Source of the DNA: Dipetalonema caudispina
Lineage: Eukaryota; Nematoda; Chromadorea; Rhabditida; Onchocercidae
Direction: 5' to 3'
Length of the DNA: 50,281 nucleotides
Assembly: GCA_013365325.1 (NCBI GenBank)
Contig: JABVXV010000403.1
Span: 1 to 50,281 of the forward strand
Positions 38,085-50,281 of the stretch are shown here, in pieces. Positions within the stretch are counted from its first letter, which is position 1. Every line of letters begins with the position of its first letter. Both the position numbers and the translations under genes were made by a program. Under the pieces are notes generated by a model. It made no database searches. It was not told the origin of the DNA and worked only from the letters and a program-made list of their open reading frames with translations.

Positions 38085-41000
38085 ATTTATATATCAACAA
38101 AATATTATTTAAATATATTAATAATATCATTTGGATATGACAAATTAATCTCATAATATTCCACAAAAATTTTTTCTATTTCGTAAGCAAAATTTTATAT
38201 TTCCTATCGTTGCTACAATATTTTATCATATCAATGATAAAATTAAAAGAAAAAAAAAAATTCTTTAATTAAACATACCTTTATAGTATTGAAAGGCACG
38301 TCATATGTTAGTAGCTTCAATGATATGCTATAATGGTTGTTTTCTTTTTTTTTTTTTTTTTTTTCAATCAACTTATTATTCCAAGGATATCAGCGTTTTT
38401 CTTACATAAAAACAAACAAAAAACAAAAAAAAAAAAAAAAAAAAAAAGTGATTTTTCAAGTAGGGAAATTTCTCTGACAGAAAAAAAATGTTAGTTAAAA
38501 ATTTTTTTGAGAAAAAAAAAAAGTGGAGAAAATTGTTTCAAATTTCATTTTCTAACAGATATTATATGTTAGACAGATGAATGTAAATTTGTGTGATTTT
38601 TATGTTAATTCCCTATATGCTTCTGATACATCGTTGAAATTTTGTCGTTGAAAAATTTAATTAAAATTTGGTAAAATTCAGGAATTTTGAAATAAATGGA
38701 ATGGCGTGAAATATTAAAAGAAGCGTAAGAATGGTAAGTTAAATTATATGACAATTGAAATCAAATTTCAAAATTCAATTATACTAAACAGATTTTTTCA
38801 CTGTATATCATCAATATGACATCTATTAATTACACCACTTTAAAGTCACGAAAAAAAGTTCTAAAATAATTGCAATTATAAGAATTATTGGTTAAATATA
38901 TGTTGCAACATCTTTTTTTCCTTTATTTTTTTCCAATCCATTAATTTTTAAAGTTATTGAAATTTAAACTTCTAAAAAATTAATCAATGACAGTGAGAAG
39001 TAAGTAAGTCAAGGTGAATTGATGAGTTAGCTAGAGAAAATAGGTAATTATTTCCTAAATTTCTGAAAATTTTTAGTGCACACAAAAGCTAGCAACAAAT
39101 TAGGTATACTCAGCAAAGTGTTTGCAAATAAATCAACTTAATCACCTGTGACCATAAAAGCAAATATACTTATCAAAGCTTATTTTCCAAAATCCTCAAC
39201 CAGTTATTCTATAACTTTAATTCTATCGTAGATCTTTCTGTTGCAAACTTTTTGCATTCTTAAATTATCCAATAAAATTTCAACTATTAATCGTATAAAC
39301 CATAGACGAACAATGAACATTGATTTTAAGAGTATTACATTGAAAATTATCCAATCTAATTAGAACAGAATTATTGGTATAAGTAAGATAATAATAAAAA
39401 AATTTCTGCAATTATAACATCAAATTTCCATGTAAATAGATTATTAAAAGCTTAGCACCTTTTAAATCTGTCAGCTTGGATAAATTTCATTGGTTTGTAA
39501 AACAAACAAACAAAATATTACTTGTTGACAAAATTCTCAATTTGAATCCTTCAGACAAACACGAAAAATGTTTTCAATTTCATTTCTTCAAGCATGCAAG
39601 AAAAATGTGAAATATTGTTTACTAAAAGGATATTACGCATTTCAAATAAAAGAATTACACTAATTTCTGCAAAATATAATCGAATTATTCGCAAATAATA
39701 TAAGCAAGCGGAAAAAGGGAGGAAATCGAAACGATGAAAAATGTTGATCAAAAACAAACAAATAAATAAATTTGTGATGAAATAATATTGGGCTAAAATG
39801 AATGCATCACATGCTGCTTAATAAATTGTTTTGAAAAAGATAAAGTGAAAAAAAAATGACTGCAAAATAGAAATCAATCTAAGGAAAACTCAAGAGAATA
39901 TGTTAAAATTTATTGAAATATATCTGTCTATTTATAATATTTATATGTCCATGTTTGTACACACAAGCATTTCAAGGATGAAATGAACAGCAAAAGAAAC
40001 TCAAAAACAATTTTTAAAATATATGACTTTTTTTTTTTCAGAAAAAAAAAAAAAAAAAGAAAAAAATTGATGATAAATGATGGTAAATGAAAGAAATAAA
40101 TATAACTCGTAGTGATTACTTTATTTTTTTCCTTTCTCTTCTCGTCCTTCCAAATAACTTTTTAGCATCAAAATTAAAATGAAATGCAATAATTGCAAAA
40201 CACATTGAAATTTTATCAAAATTTAGTACGAACAAAAAAAAAAAAAGGAAAGGAAAATTCACCATCGTTGTACTTACTATGTTGTAATTTATTTTTAACA
40301 ATTTTTCCTTACCAGTTGATGTCGAAAAATTCATATTTATAATTTTATGAAAAATAAATACAAAAAAAAAAAAAAGAAATTTTCTATTCATCTATGACTT
40401 GACAGATAAATTTAGCAACATATATTATCAATTCAACATAAATTATTTAAAAATTTTAATTTCAAATTCATAACTATGTAAAGAAAAGAATCATTTTATT
40501 TATGATTGTTCATTTAACTTTTATTTTGAAAATTTTCACATCAAATTAAATTGCAAATTATCACAAGAAACTATTACTAACAGCAGCAATCATTCAAGCA
40601 AGAAAGGAAATAAGTTGATTGATACGTCAAGACACGGATAAAAGGAATATTTGAAGTTCTTTCGAGAACATAATGGTTAATTATACGATATTGATTGCGG
40701 GAAATTCTAGACAATTAAATAATAGTAAGTTCATCATCTCTCGGGTCATTTTTTTTTTTTTTTTTTTTTTTTTGCACTGAAAAGTGTCGAAATTTTTTGT
40801 TTTCAACAAATTTCTTCATTTTATGACAATTTATAAAGTTGTGTAAAATAAATTCTACGAATGTTTTTGAAAATTTAATTAATACATGTATTAGATATGG
40901 AAATTTTATTTATTAACACATTCTGAAATATAAACGTTCATAAAATAAACTGGAAGGAAAGGATGGTAAAATGATGGAAATACAAAGATTGAAGGGAAAA

Positions 41001-44000
41001 TTTAGAAAATGTTAAATAGTATTATAAATTTTTTTAGAAATTCACAAAAATACATGTGTTAATTTTAGCGAATAACAATATCATTGCTTCATAAAATGAT
41101 GTAATGTATTGGACAACGAAATGTGTAATTCATAGTAAATTAGTTTTGCATGTTTAGAAACTTTTTGGTACCTAGATAGAAAGCATTTTAAACATGTAAC
41201 TAATAAGTAAACTAAAATTAAACATTATTCAATTAATTGAGGAAATTATTATTTAATACAATACATATAATGCATTATATGTTTTAAATGAGGAAAAAAA
41301 TTTAATGTATTAACAATATTTTTACAAAAAAAAAAAAAAAAAAAATGTCTTTAGTTTATTGAGCAAAACGATTTTATGTTTTTCCACAATAAAAATTACA
41401 AATTTTTGATTTCAATTAGATTAGAAAAGTGTTGAAAATGATATTTTCAGGATTTTTTCACTATCTCTGGAGGTATTAGAAAAAAAAAAAAAACAAAAGA
41501 TTCCTTGGCTATTAAAATTTCATTATGGCTTAGTTTACCATTATATTTTAAATGTGTTAATCTATGAATTTCTCACCACTAAAACATTTTCACCTCAATT
41601 TTCCAGGAATTATCCTGCAAAAAGCAATTTATTAAGGATATTCAAATTTTGCAAGATTTTCTCAAAAAAAAAAAAAAAAAAAGAAAAAAAAAATCCGTAG
41701 AATCTTGTAAATATAAAATTGCTTAGAATAGAAAAAAGAAAAAAATTAAGAGCCATAATTTGTGATAATTATGATTCATTTTGTTTTTATAGTATAAATC
41801 AATTACGAATGATTGATACCATAAAGAATCTGATTGCAATCAGATTTTCTGAACTATTTTTTCGGAAAACAAAAATAAGCCATGCGACATAATTGTTCTA
41901 TGAATTTAACTTATTCCAAATACTTATTATCTTAGCTATGATCTATTTGTAAGCCAATATATTATCAATTTTATGAAATATTCCATAATATATTTTCCCC
42001 AATCAGTAATATTTGAATTTTCATAAGAATGTAAAAGTGTAAATTTCTTAAACTGCTGACAACATAAGCCATTTATGCATTGTTAAAATGCAAAAGTTCG
42101 CAAATCAAATTTAAGCAGAAATAAAACTGTCAATAGCAAAAAGATTTAGCACTAATTGTAGCTTAAATTTTGCTAAATGTGAACAACTAAGAATTGTTAG
42201 CAAAAGATGAAAGAGAAAATTTAAATGAAAATTATTCGCATGCTTTGTATTCATTCAGTTTGACATTTAGTAAAAGTAAAATAAAATATTGTCAAAAAAA
42301 AAAAAAAAAAAGAAATGAACACAAATTTTTTCATTTTTTTTTTCTTTTTTTTTTCGTAATCTTTCTTATTTTGCAAGGAAGGATATTTGCGCAGTTCAAA
42401 AATCTTTCAAAAAAATCTCATAGTGTAATTTAATCTGTCAGACGATTTAGATGAGAGAGAGAGAGAAAGAGAGGAAGAAAAAAGACAAAATTTTCTTTGT
42501 TCTTTTTTTTTTTTCTTCTCTTCTTTACACTCTCTTATTGCTTAACAATTCCATTGAAAACTAATTTGCGCATTTTTATCGCATGTATCAGGAATCATTT
42601 GAAATATTAAGCAGAATATGAATTAATTAAAACATTCCATTTTTTATTCCTCATTAATATATCATTTTTGAATTTTACAAGCATTATATAATTGCATAAA
42701 AATTGTTTGCAATGTAAGAATAGAAAGAATGCACTGATCAGGATGGATTCTGATTGAAGATTCTGGAAATTCTCATAATATACGGTTGAATAAACGATGT
42801 ACAAACATAACACAATGAATATATATTTCAAAAACTTCAAGTAAATCAAGCATATTTCGGCAAATCAAATCAATTGAAGTGGAAATGGCTTCTTAGGCTT
42901 AAGTTAACATTAATGAATGCTAAATAAAGAAATGATCCTATGAATAAAAATGAAAATAAAAAATCATTTTATAATAATCTATCAATGATAATTAGCGCTA
43001 TTATCCATGTAAACAATCAAATATTGTTTTAACAATTATTATTTTCAAGATTACAATCTCTTCAGCAAAATGATTGCTTATTGCAAATAATAATCTTTGT
43101 GTAATTGTACTTTTTTCGGAAAACTTATTGAAATTTCAATAATTTTCCTAATAACCCTAATAAATTCTGACCATTTAAATCTTTTAAAAAATTGCTAACA
43201 GAATTATCTTTTTTTTCCCCCTAACAAATTTCTATCTGTTCATCAAATACTTTTTCGTTTTTTCTCACTCCATTACTTCATCAATTAAAATTAAATATTT
43301 CTTTTCTTTAATATTTCATTGATTCCAAAAGAAAAAGGCAAAATTAGCATATTAAGAGCAAGAAATAAAGTCTTCTATGGAATCGTTGACAATTTAGCTT
43401 AACGGAAATAAGTTCACATCTAATTTCCAGTTTTTGATATCTTGCAGTTTTCGATATCATTACGTAGTCTTCCTTTGACATCACACCATTGTTGCAAATA
43501 TTTCGAGTAGAGGAAATTTAAGTTTTATGAATGGAAAACATTACACCATCCATATCATAAATACTTTCTTACCATCTTTTTTTTTTTAGTAAAATTTTGT
43601 TTTTTGATAAAAATGCACTAATTTATTTGTTTTTTTTTTTTGGCCTAAAAAAAGCAATGAAACACTTAAATATTGGGAATGTTTTCAAATTGTTCATCAT
43701 TTTTATTATTAACCGAATTATTTTTGTAAGGAAAACAAAAGTTTCGGATGGATGATAAGTTAAAAAAAAAAAAAGGAGGAAAATATTGTTATTTCAAAAA
43801 ATTAAACAAATAATCTTAACAATCAAACATTAAGATGGATAGTATACAAATTTTGAGAATTTTATGATTAATTCAGTAGTCTTACTATTATTTGCTATTG
43901 GAAACTGATAACAAGAAAGTTATCATTCAAAATATTTGCAAACAATGCAAATAATAAACTTGGAAACGGAAGAAAAAAAGAAAAAAGAAAAGAAAAATAA

Positions 44001-44530
44001 CAACAGCATTTTTATTTGGATGAAAAACTTAGTGACTCCGAGATCTAAAATTAAATATGAAATATAAATGTTAGAAATTTAAACTTCAAGGATAATCAAA
44101 AGGTTAGAGAATGCAAAAATCAATGCATTAAAATTTCAGAAAAATAAAAAGAAAATGACAAATTCTTATGGGACCTTGCTTATCGGGTTCATTAGTTGAC
44201 ACATCTGCTTCAAATGATGTTGAAAAAGCTTATGAGTTATAGTGACAAGAGAAAAAAAAAAAAAAAAAAAAAAAGAAAAAAAAAGGGGAAAACATTGTCC
44301 TCTTTTTCCCATTCAAAAAATTCAAAAATGTCACTTCCTTTTCCACACCCTTCCTACGGTCGATTGGTCGGTTGATCGGTCAATCGTTACTTATTTTTGA
44401 CATTCCTGCTTTATTCAAATAGCGATAAAAATTCGATTATGAATTCTCATGTTAGCCGCTATTTCCAAGCAACCTCCTCAATTTGGATAACAAAGATAAC
44501 TAAATAGAAATGCATTTTTAATATGAATCT
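38085..44530. other. Gene-free AT-rich region upstream of the channel
   Basis: About 6.4 kb with A/T homopolymers (for example 38348-38362, 38426-38448, 40749-40772) and no exon I can support. It probably holds the channel promoter. Around 44170-44240 a short GC-richer stretch is open on the plus strand (MGPCLSGSLVDTSASNDVEK), but it lacks good splice sites. Confidence 0.65.
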
Positions 44531-44540
44531 TTGATCAAAT

Positions 44541-44605
44541 ATGTCGTCAACTATTGACATTTCGACAAACCCACCCATTTGGTTAGATTCATCCAAATTA
44601 AAGTA
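44541..44605 (+). other. Exon-like island, either strand
   Basis: On the plus strand ATG at 44541 opens MSSTIDISTNPPIWLDSSKL and reaches a GTATCT donor at about 44604. On the minus strand the same stretch is open for about 50 codons (includes NQMGGFVEMSIVDDIFDQRF) and stops near 44468. Both look somewhat protein-like, so at most one is real. No partner exon was found. Confidence 0.2.
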
Positions 44606-44621
44606 TCTGTATTATTGTTGT

Positions 44622-44624
<3 letters not shown>

Positions 44625-44673
<49 letters not shown>
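44625..44673. repeat. TA dinucleotide microsatellite
   Basis: About 48 bp of uninterrupted TA, the longest TA array in the window. Shorter ones lie at about 15430-15446, 15539-15557, 21780-21801 and 27948-27972. Confidence 0.95.
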
Positions 44674-44674
<1 letters not shown>

Positions 44675-47600
44675 GTATGTGCATACACAAGTTGAAGGGT
44701 TTGATTATTCAAATTTCAATAATTCAACAAAGAGATTCATTTGGGAATTATAATAGAGGCGAAAATTAATGAATAAGATTGCGATTGTTACTATCAAGTG
44801 ATCTATGATAAGTACTTTTGAGAAGTTGACATTTTTTGTCATTTTTTTTTAGTAAATAGAAGTTAAGGATAATTTAAAAGTTTAATTTTGAACTAATTAG
44901 CCATAAATACCAAAAATAAGCTTTCACAGACTTATTTACACTATGAAAATAAACAATAACAATAGTTGATAATGCTTAAAGTTAGATTGGATTGAAAACG
45001 AAATACTTCAGTGATTTTTACTAAAGCTAAGCTAATAATTAAACGTGTATTTATTTAGCCAATTTTGAAATATATTTCAAAAAATTAAAGCCAGTTATCC
45101 ATGGCATTATATTTTTTGTTTGTCGAATTTTTCTATTCAGATTTGAAAACTGATCAATCAGCAGGACAAGTTAAATGATAAGCGAAAATGGATTCGAAGA
45201 AAACGGAAATGAAAAAAAAAAAGTGGGGAAAGATTATGCCAGATTCAATTTTTTTGGATTAGGTCAAACAAAATAGGTCATAGAAGCAAATAAGTTCATG
45301 CTTCTATTTACCTTCCCTAAGTTAATTATTATCAATTATTTAGTTATCAGAATTTTTCCAACAATTTTTAAGTGATTGTTAGCCATTGGATTTACTTTTT
45401 TGGCTTAATTCTTTCAACTCTTTCAACTCGAAAAAAAAAAAAACTAAATGGCGCCGAATTTCAGTTAACAATGAATTAGATTAAATAAAATTGAGATGTG
45501 GAAAATTCGTTTTGTCTTACTATTTTGGTCATTTCAATGTTGTGAATGAGTTTTAGTTTGAGGTAATTCAATTTGTAACAAAAGTTAATTTATAAGGTAA
45601 ATTTTTATTATTACTATAAACAAAATTACTTGCAGTCTTTTTCAAAGGTATGCAAATTTCTTTTTCCTCATTTCATTATCGATAATGTTTTCTTGTATTT
45701 TTTGGAATTCTTTTGATCCCCTTTCTTTAAATTGCTACAATTTTATTAGAGAATTTGTAAAGACATCACATAAAAAGGTTGAAACTTCGTTTATTTTGTT
45801 TTTTAAATTAACTTTTTTATTAATTATAAATATCAATAATTCTGTTCATTCTGCTATTCTAATTTGAAAGAAATACGAAAATGACTTATTTACACAATTT
45901 TGGTTTTCTTAAATTATTGAATAAAATTTATGTAATTTAAAACATTTGATAGATTTATCCAAGGAAAGTAAAATATATACATATATTCTTCTAAATTTCG
46001 TATTTTTTTTGAGAATAACCTTTATGGCAACGTATGACAGTAATATTCAACCTTATATGTAAAAATTATTTGATATCAAATGAATGAATTAGCAATGAAC
46101 AAACTCAAAAATGTTATCTAAAAATTTGTAAAAAGTATTTAAATTATTTTTGATCAATTACTTCAGAATCTTATGAAATTGGTGAATTTTTGAATAATTT
46201 GGATTTCGAATAAGTGTGCTGATAACATAAGAGCCATTCGTTAGTAATAATAGTTTTTCAGAAAAAGATAAATTTGATAACATTTTGAAATATTCAGGAA
46301 GCATACATAATCCTAGATAAGCATAGATATCGAGAGTCCGGTTTTTTATTAAGACTACAAACAAAATTACCGATACCATATTTTTTGTCAATTTCAATTT
46401 TTACTTGAATCAGAATATTTTTGTCAGCTGAAAATTACAATAATTCTGTTGGATACACCGTGATAACGAGTTTCAGGTTTGCATATAACATTTAGATTAA
46501 TATCATTGGTACAACCATTTCAATCAAAAAATATGCATTACCGTAAGCAAACCATTCCATGGATATGTTTATTACAGTAACTTTTTGCAGTGATAAAATT
46601 TTAAATCAAATAGAATTAGGGAAATGTGAACTATTTTAAATTCAAAATTCATTATTATGAAAAAAAATTCATCATCTTTTTCGAATCAAACAGATTACCG
46701 TCCTTTTTTTCAATTTCTTCTTTCACTTAAAAAATATTTCATTCATATGTATTGCAATTTAAATTCATTCTGAAAAAACGAACTTGCAAGATTTCGATAA
46801 AATTCGAGATCCAAACTCTACCCTTGTAATTCCAATGTTTCTATTAGTGAAATATTAAATTGAAATTCGTAGTGGCTTACTTCATATAGTGGAAAATTTG
46901 ACCAGTGCACATATTATATTCGCAGATATTTCAAAATTTTCCTTTGATTTTTTATCTATCACATTAACTTTTTTACAAAACTATTTTTTAATTTTAAAAT
47001 TTGTCTTTGGAAATTTATAAAACAATAACCACAGGAAGTTTCAGCTGAACTATGATAGATCGATGTTAATATCAATTACATTCAGGAAAAACTTACTGCA
47101 AGCAAGCATCTGAATCAATTGTAAATGATATGATGAACCATCTAATATCATCACTTTTTTTATAGTTTGGAAATCATTACTCATTTTGATTTAGTCAGAG
47201 AAGATTTTTGATAGGAAAATTTGCAAATTTTGAGCATTGTGAAGTAAAAATTTTGAAATATATAGAATAAAGTTCAATAAATCGTTAATTTGCATCATCT
47301 TTACCATAATTTCTGGGATACATGTAAACAGAATTTATTTTAATTTGACTTTTTAGTTTTGTTTTAATTGACGAATTGATATTTATTATTCATAATATTG
47401 TTTACATTGCTGGTAGCCTTGACTTATTCAGTTCGAAATTACTGCGAAATGTAAGACTCATTCATAAATGCCTTTGAGCTAATTAATTGGGATGAAAAAC
47501 AAGTGAACAGTTTAGCTACAAATTAAAAAAGATAAATGAAAAATGAGACGTTATTAAACTCTGATATATCTTTTCGAAATAAATTTTCGGCTACGAAATT

Positions 47601-47947
47601 TTCAAGCTACATTTCGAACTTTACTACCAACAATTCAAGTTAAACTTAAAATTAAATCATTAAACTACCAATAGTTCAAAATTTTATAATCATATTTGTA
47701 AGCAATAACTGTTAATGTGATCCGATATCATTTTTTTTTTCTTTAATAATAACTTCCAAAAATTCAGGATAAAAGTTTTTGCTGCCGCATTTAAATACTT
47801 TTGTTACAAATGATAATTTTAAAGGATTATTTGAAAATGATCAAATTTCATTATGATGAATTAAGCATCGCAACCTGTTCTCAAAAGGTTTTTATTCTCA
47901 GTCAAATTCACAATTATTTGCTAATTCTTTCCCACAAGTTTACTTAC

Positions 47948-47995
47948 TCTGAAACGATAATATTGTGTGGATTTTAAATCTTTTCCAATGATTAC
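47948..47995 (-). other. Orphan exon-like piece resembling an FN3 strand
   Basis: On the minus strand a clean T-rich acceptor (attttaatttttag) precedes 48 nt, phase 0 at both ends, closed by a perfect GTAAGT donor. It encodes VIIGKDLKSTQYYRFR, which matches the usual spacing of a fibronectin III E-F region (a Leu followed by Tyr-x-Phe-Arg). It may be one exon of a minus-strand gene lying mostly beyond the right edge, or a remnant. No neighbouring exon was found. Confidence 0.4.
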
Positions 47996-48252
47996 CTAAA
48001 AATTAAAATTAAAACTATTATAGAATATAAATAGTTGAAATTAAACAAATCAAACAAACAAGTCTAAATTTAAACGTAAAAATTGAGATTCTCAGTTTTT
48101 GCTGTTATTACTACAAAATCACATTCTATGCTTTATGAGTAATTAATCCGGAAATCAATACTTTTTTCAATGTAATTTCAAGTCATTCATAATTTGAAAC
48201 CATCTGTCAACATATGTGATTGATTACTGTAACAAACAAATACAAATTGCTT

Positions 48253-48274
48253 GTAACGGAATATAAACCGTTAC
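48253..48274. repeat. Short perfect hairpin
   Basis: Perfect 7-bp arms gtaacgg and ccgttac are separated by 8 nt. Related pieces ataacg (48282-48287) and cgttat (48307-48312) follow, so the local sequence is a cluster of inverted ACGG/CCGT motifs. Possible remnant of a small inverted-repeat element. Confidence 0.4.
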
Positions 48275-48793
48275 CGTGTCCATAACGGATTAATACAGAC
48301 TCTGTTCGTTATTGCGAAACATTTCAATGAATTTGAATATTGCATATGATAAAAAAATGAAAAATGACTCGTTACATTTTTTAAACTATCTAATAAATGC
48401 ATTTAACCAAACTTTGTAATAAAGAATAATTGATCATTTCCGTTTAACAGTTTAACAATTTTGGAAATTTGCAGTATCTATATCACTTATTGTTGTATTT
48501 GTCGAAAATGTTGCTTATAAAAATAAAATTTTAAACTTTTTTCTTAAAATAGAACGATGGAAAATGAAGCAAAACGTATAGCAAAGTTAAATCTTAGTGT
48601 GTGAAGTTGTTTATTTGATGCTAAAGAAGGCAACTTGTCAAATATGTTGATTTTGATAATCAAATAAAACGTTGGAAAATTTTAACTGAAGAAGTTAAAT
48701 TTATTCACTTAATACAAATTTCAAAAATAGCATATACCATTTGCACTTTTTTTTTTTTTTTTTTTTACGTCATTAATAGTTTAGGCTTTTCTT

Positions 48794-48824
<31 letters not shown>

Positions 48825-50281
48825 TTTTTTTTCCTTCAAAATTCATACAAATGATGATTAGGAATAACGTAAGAACAGACACTTCATAGTGAAAGATAGA
48901 ATTTAATTAAAATAGAATGGGATAGAACAAAGTAAGATAGAATAAAGGAGGAATGAAATTTTATTTAAAATAAATTTCATCAATATTAAAATATGCACCG
49001 AAAATTTCATCTAATTTGATTTTGCAACACCAATAATTTGAGCATAATGAATGGAAGATGGAAAGATGAAAAAAAAAGTGTTAGTTGAAGAAAGATATGC
49101 AAAATAATTTATGTTAATAATGAAAACAGGAATGGATCATTTTAGGATGAATGGAAGAAATTTTAATTTATCCAATTCATCAGCAATTAAAAAAAAAAAA
49201 ATTTTTCGTTTATATCTTATATTTCATCAGATATTTGCAAATTTATGATAGGTTATCCTTATTAGTTCAAACATACGATAATTAATTGTTAATTAATTGT
49301 TGGTCTTCGCTGTATCAAACATATCATCCTTATTTTTTATAGTAATATGTACATATAAAATTGTAATTCTTTGTATAAAGGATCCTGTAAATAGTAAGAA
49401 TGTTTATTATTTAGAAATTTTTTCCACATAAAATTTTGAAAAATTCACTAAGAACTGATTATTTTATTCGAGCTTAAAAGAAAATCATAGCCTTTTCTCA
49501 ATTTTCGGTAATTAAGTAGATGTTTCGAGAGAGGAAAGAAAAAAAAATTTCGGACAAAATTTGCAATTATCAATGATTTTTCTTTTTCAGAATTTTCGAA
49601 TTTTTAGCTTCATATAATTCAAATGATAAATGTTATTAATTTTCTGTACTTAACAAATATTTAATAAAGGATGGAAATTGTTATTGATATTATCCTGAAG
49701 GAGGATCGTTAATTCCGGCTAAAATTATATCAGTAATCGTCAATTTTGTCGTACTGTTAATGTTCAAGAATTTTTCCTTAAAAATTCAAATTTTCCGGTA
49801 TAGTAAATTGTGTAAATTCAACTATTCTAAGCTAAAAAAAATTGTGTAAATTTAAGTTTTTCAGACTAATAAATTGTGCATATTTTAAAAAGAAAATGTA
49901 ATGAATTACTATTTCATACGTAGATGAAAAAAGAAGAAGCAAACAAAATATTATAAGATAGGCAGAATAAAAATATTTCATTCCTCAGAAACAATTTTTT
50001 AAATACGTTTTAAATCGGTGTTTTTTTTTTTTTTTTTTTTTTTTTCTCCCATTCTCTCTCTCTCTCTCTCTCTCCCTTTCATCGTCGTTTCCATCTTCCA
50101 AATTTACTCAATCCAAACATCTCGTACGATTCATTCCGTACTTTTCCTTTTTTTTTTTTTTGCCTGCAATAAAAAATTAACAATGTTTTTAGACGTTCAT
50201 TTTTAAAAAAAAAAAAAAAAAAAAAAAAAGGAAAATGCGATAACTTTTTCTTTTGGCAAAAAAAAAAAAAAAAAGAGAAAG

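Larger units (their letters stand above)
44680..50281. other. Gene-poor right end
   Basis: AT-rich DNA with A/T runs and CT microsatellites (about 48799-48825 and 50051-50074). Apart from the 48-nt piece at 47948-47995 and a hairpin at 48253-48274, I see nothing gene-like. Open frames of 60-80 codons such as 45685-45867 and 46158-46397 lack splice sites and are expected by chance. Confidence 0.65.

Noticed and set aside
46158..46397. 79-codon minus-strand frame
   Set aside because: No acceptor, donor, poly(A) signal or partner exon that I could identify.
47095..47142. Minus-strand piece with acceptor-like and GTAAGT sites
   Set aside because: It has a stop in the phase needed to follow the FN3-like piece at 47948, and its other frames show no recognisable protein.
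48551..48670. Short plus-strand frames beginning MENEAKRIAKLNLSV
   Set aside because: Broken by stops within 20 codons, with no splice sites; possible remnant but unsupported.

Overview
The window looks like nuclear DNA of a nematode, most likely a filarial (spirurid) species. The sequence is strongly AT-rich and full of long A/T homopolymers and AT microsatellites. Genes are cut into many small exons with nematode-type acceptors (TTTTCAG/TTTTAG). Two of the three genes belong to families well developed in nematodes: a giant UNC-82-type NUAK kinase and an ACC/LGC-type Cys-loop channel. The species is inferred from these features, not read directly.

Layout. (1) 1564-5454, plus strand: 3' part of a gene for an unrecognised protein of at least 494 residues, with low-complexity and Gln-rich stretches, a basic Arg/Lys helix and a conserved-looking C-terminus; its 5' end is unresolved. 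(2) 5455-16742: about 11 kb without a resolved gene, holding microsatellites, 60-nt T runs, a perfect-period 66-bp x 4 tandem array and several short exon-like islands, some of which may be 5' exons of the next gene. (3) 16772-30638, plus strand: a 39-exon model, in phase throughout, for a ~1686-residue AMPK-related kinase orthologous to NUAK/UNC-82, with a kinase domain at the N-terminus and a very long low-complexity tail carrying a GILK motif. (4) 30639-33995: gap between two convergent genes. (5) 33996-38073, minus strand: a complete 13-exon model for a 464-residue anion-type Cys-loop receptor subunit. (6) 38074-50281: about 12 kb of AT-rich DNA with no resolved gene, plus a few exon-like islands, notably a 48-nt minus-strand piece resembling an FN3 strand.

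The kinase is expected to act in muscle cytoskeleton/myosin filament organisation (UNC-82 role in C. elegans) and the channel in inhibitory neurotransmission; nothing in the sequence says they work together, they are simply convergent neighbours. Unusual details include a GC-AG intron, a 23-nt microexon, a candidate alternative terminal exon, an exon needing a weak acceptor (or carrying a 1-base error) in the kinase gene, and a TGCATG cluster with an inverted repeat in the intergenic gap. I see no mobile element with coding capacity, no CRISPR array, no rRNA and no convincing tRNA.
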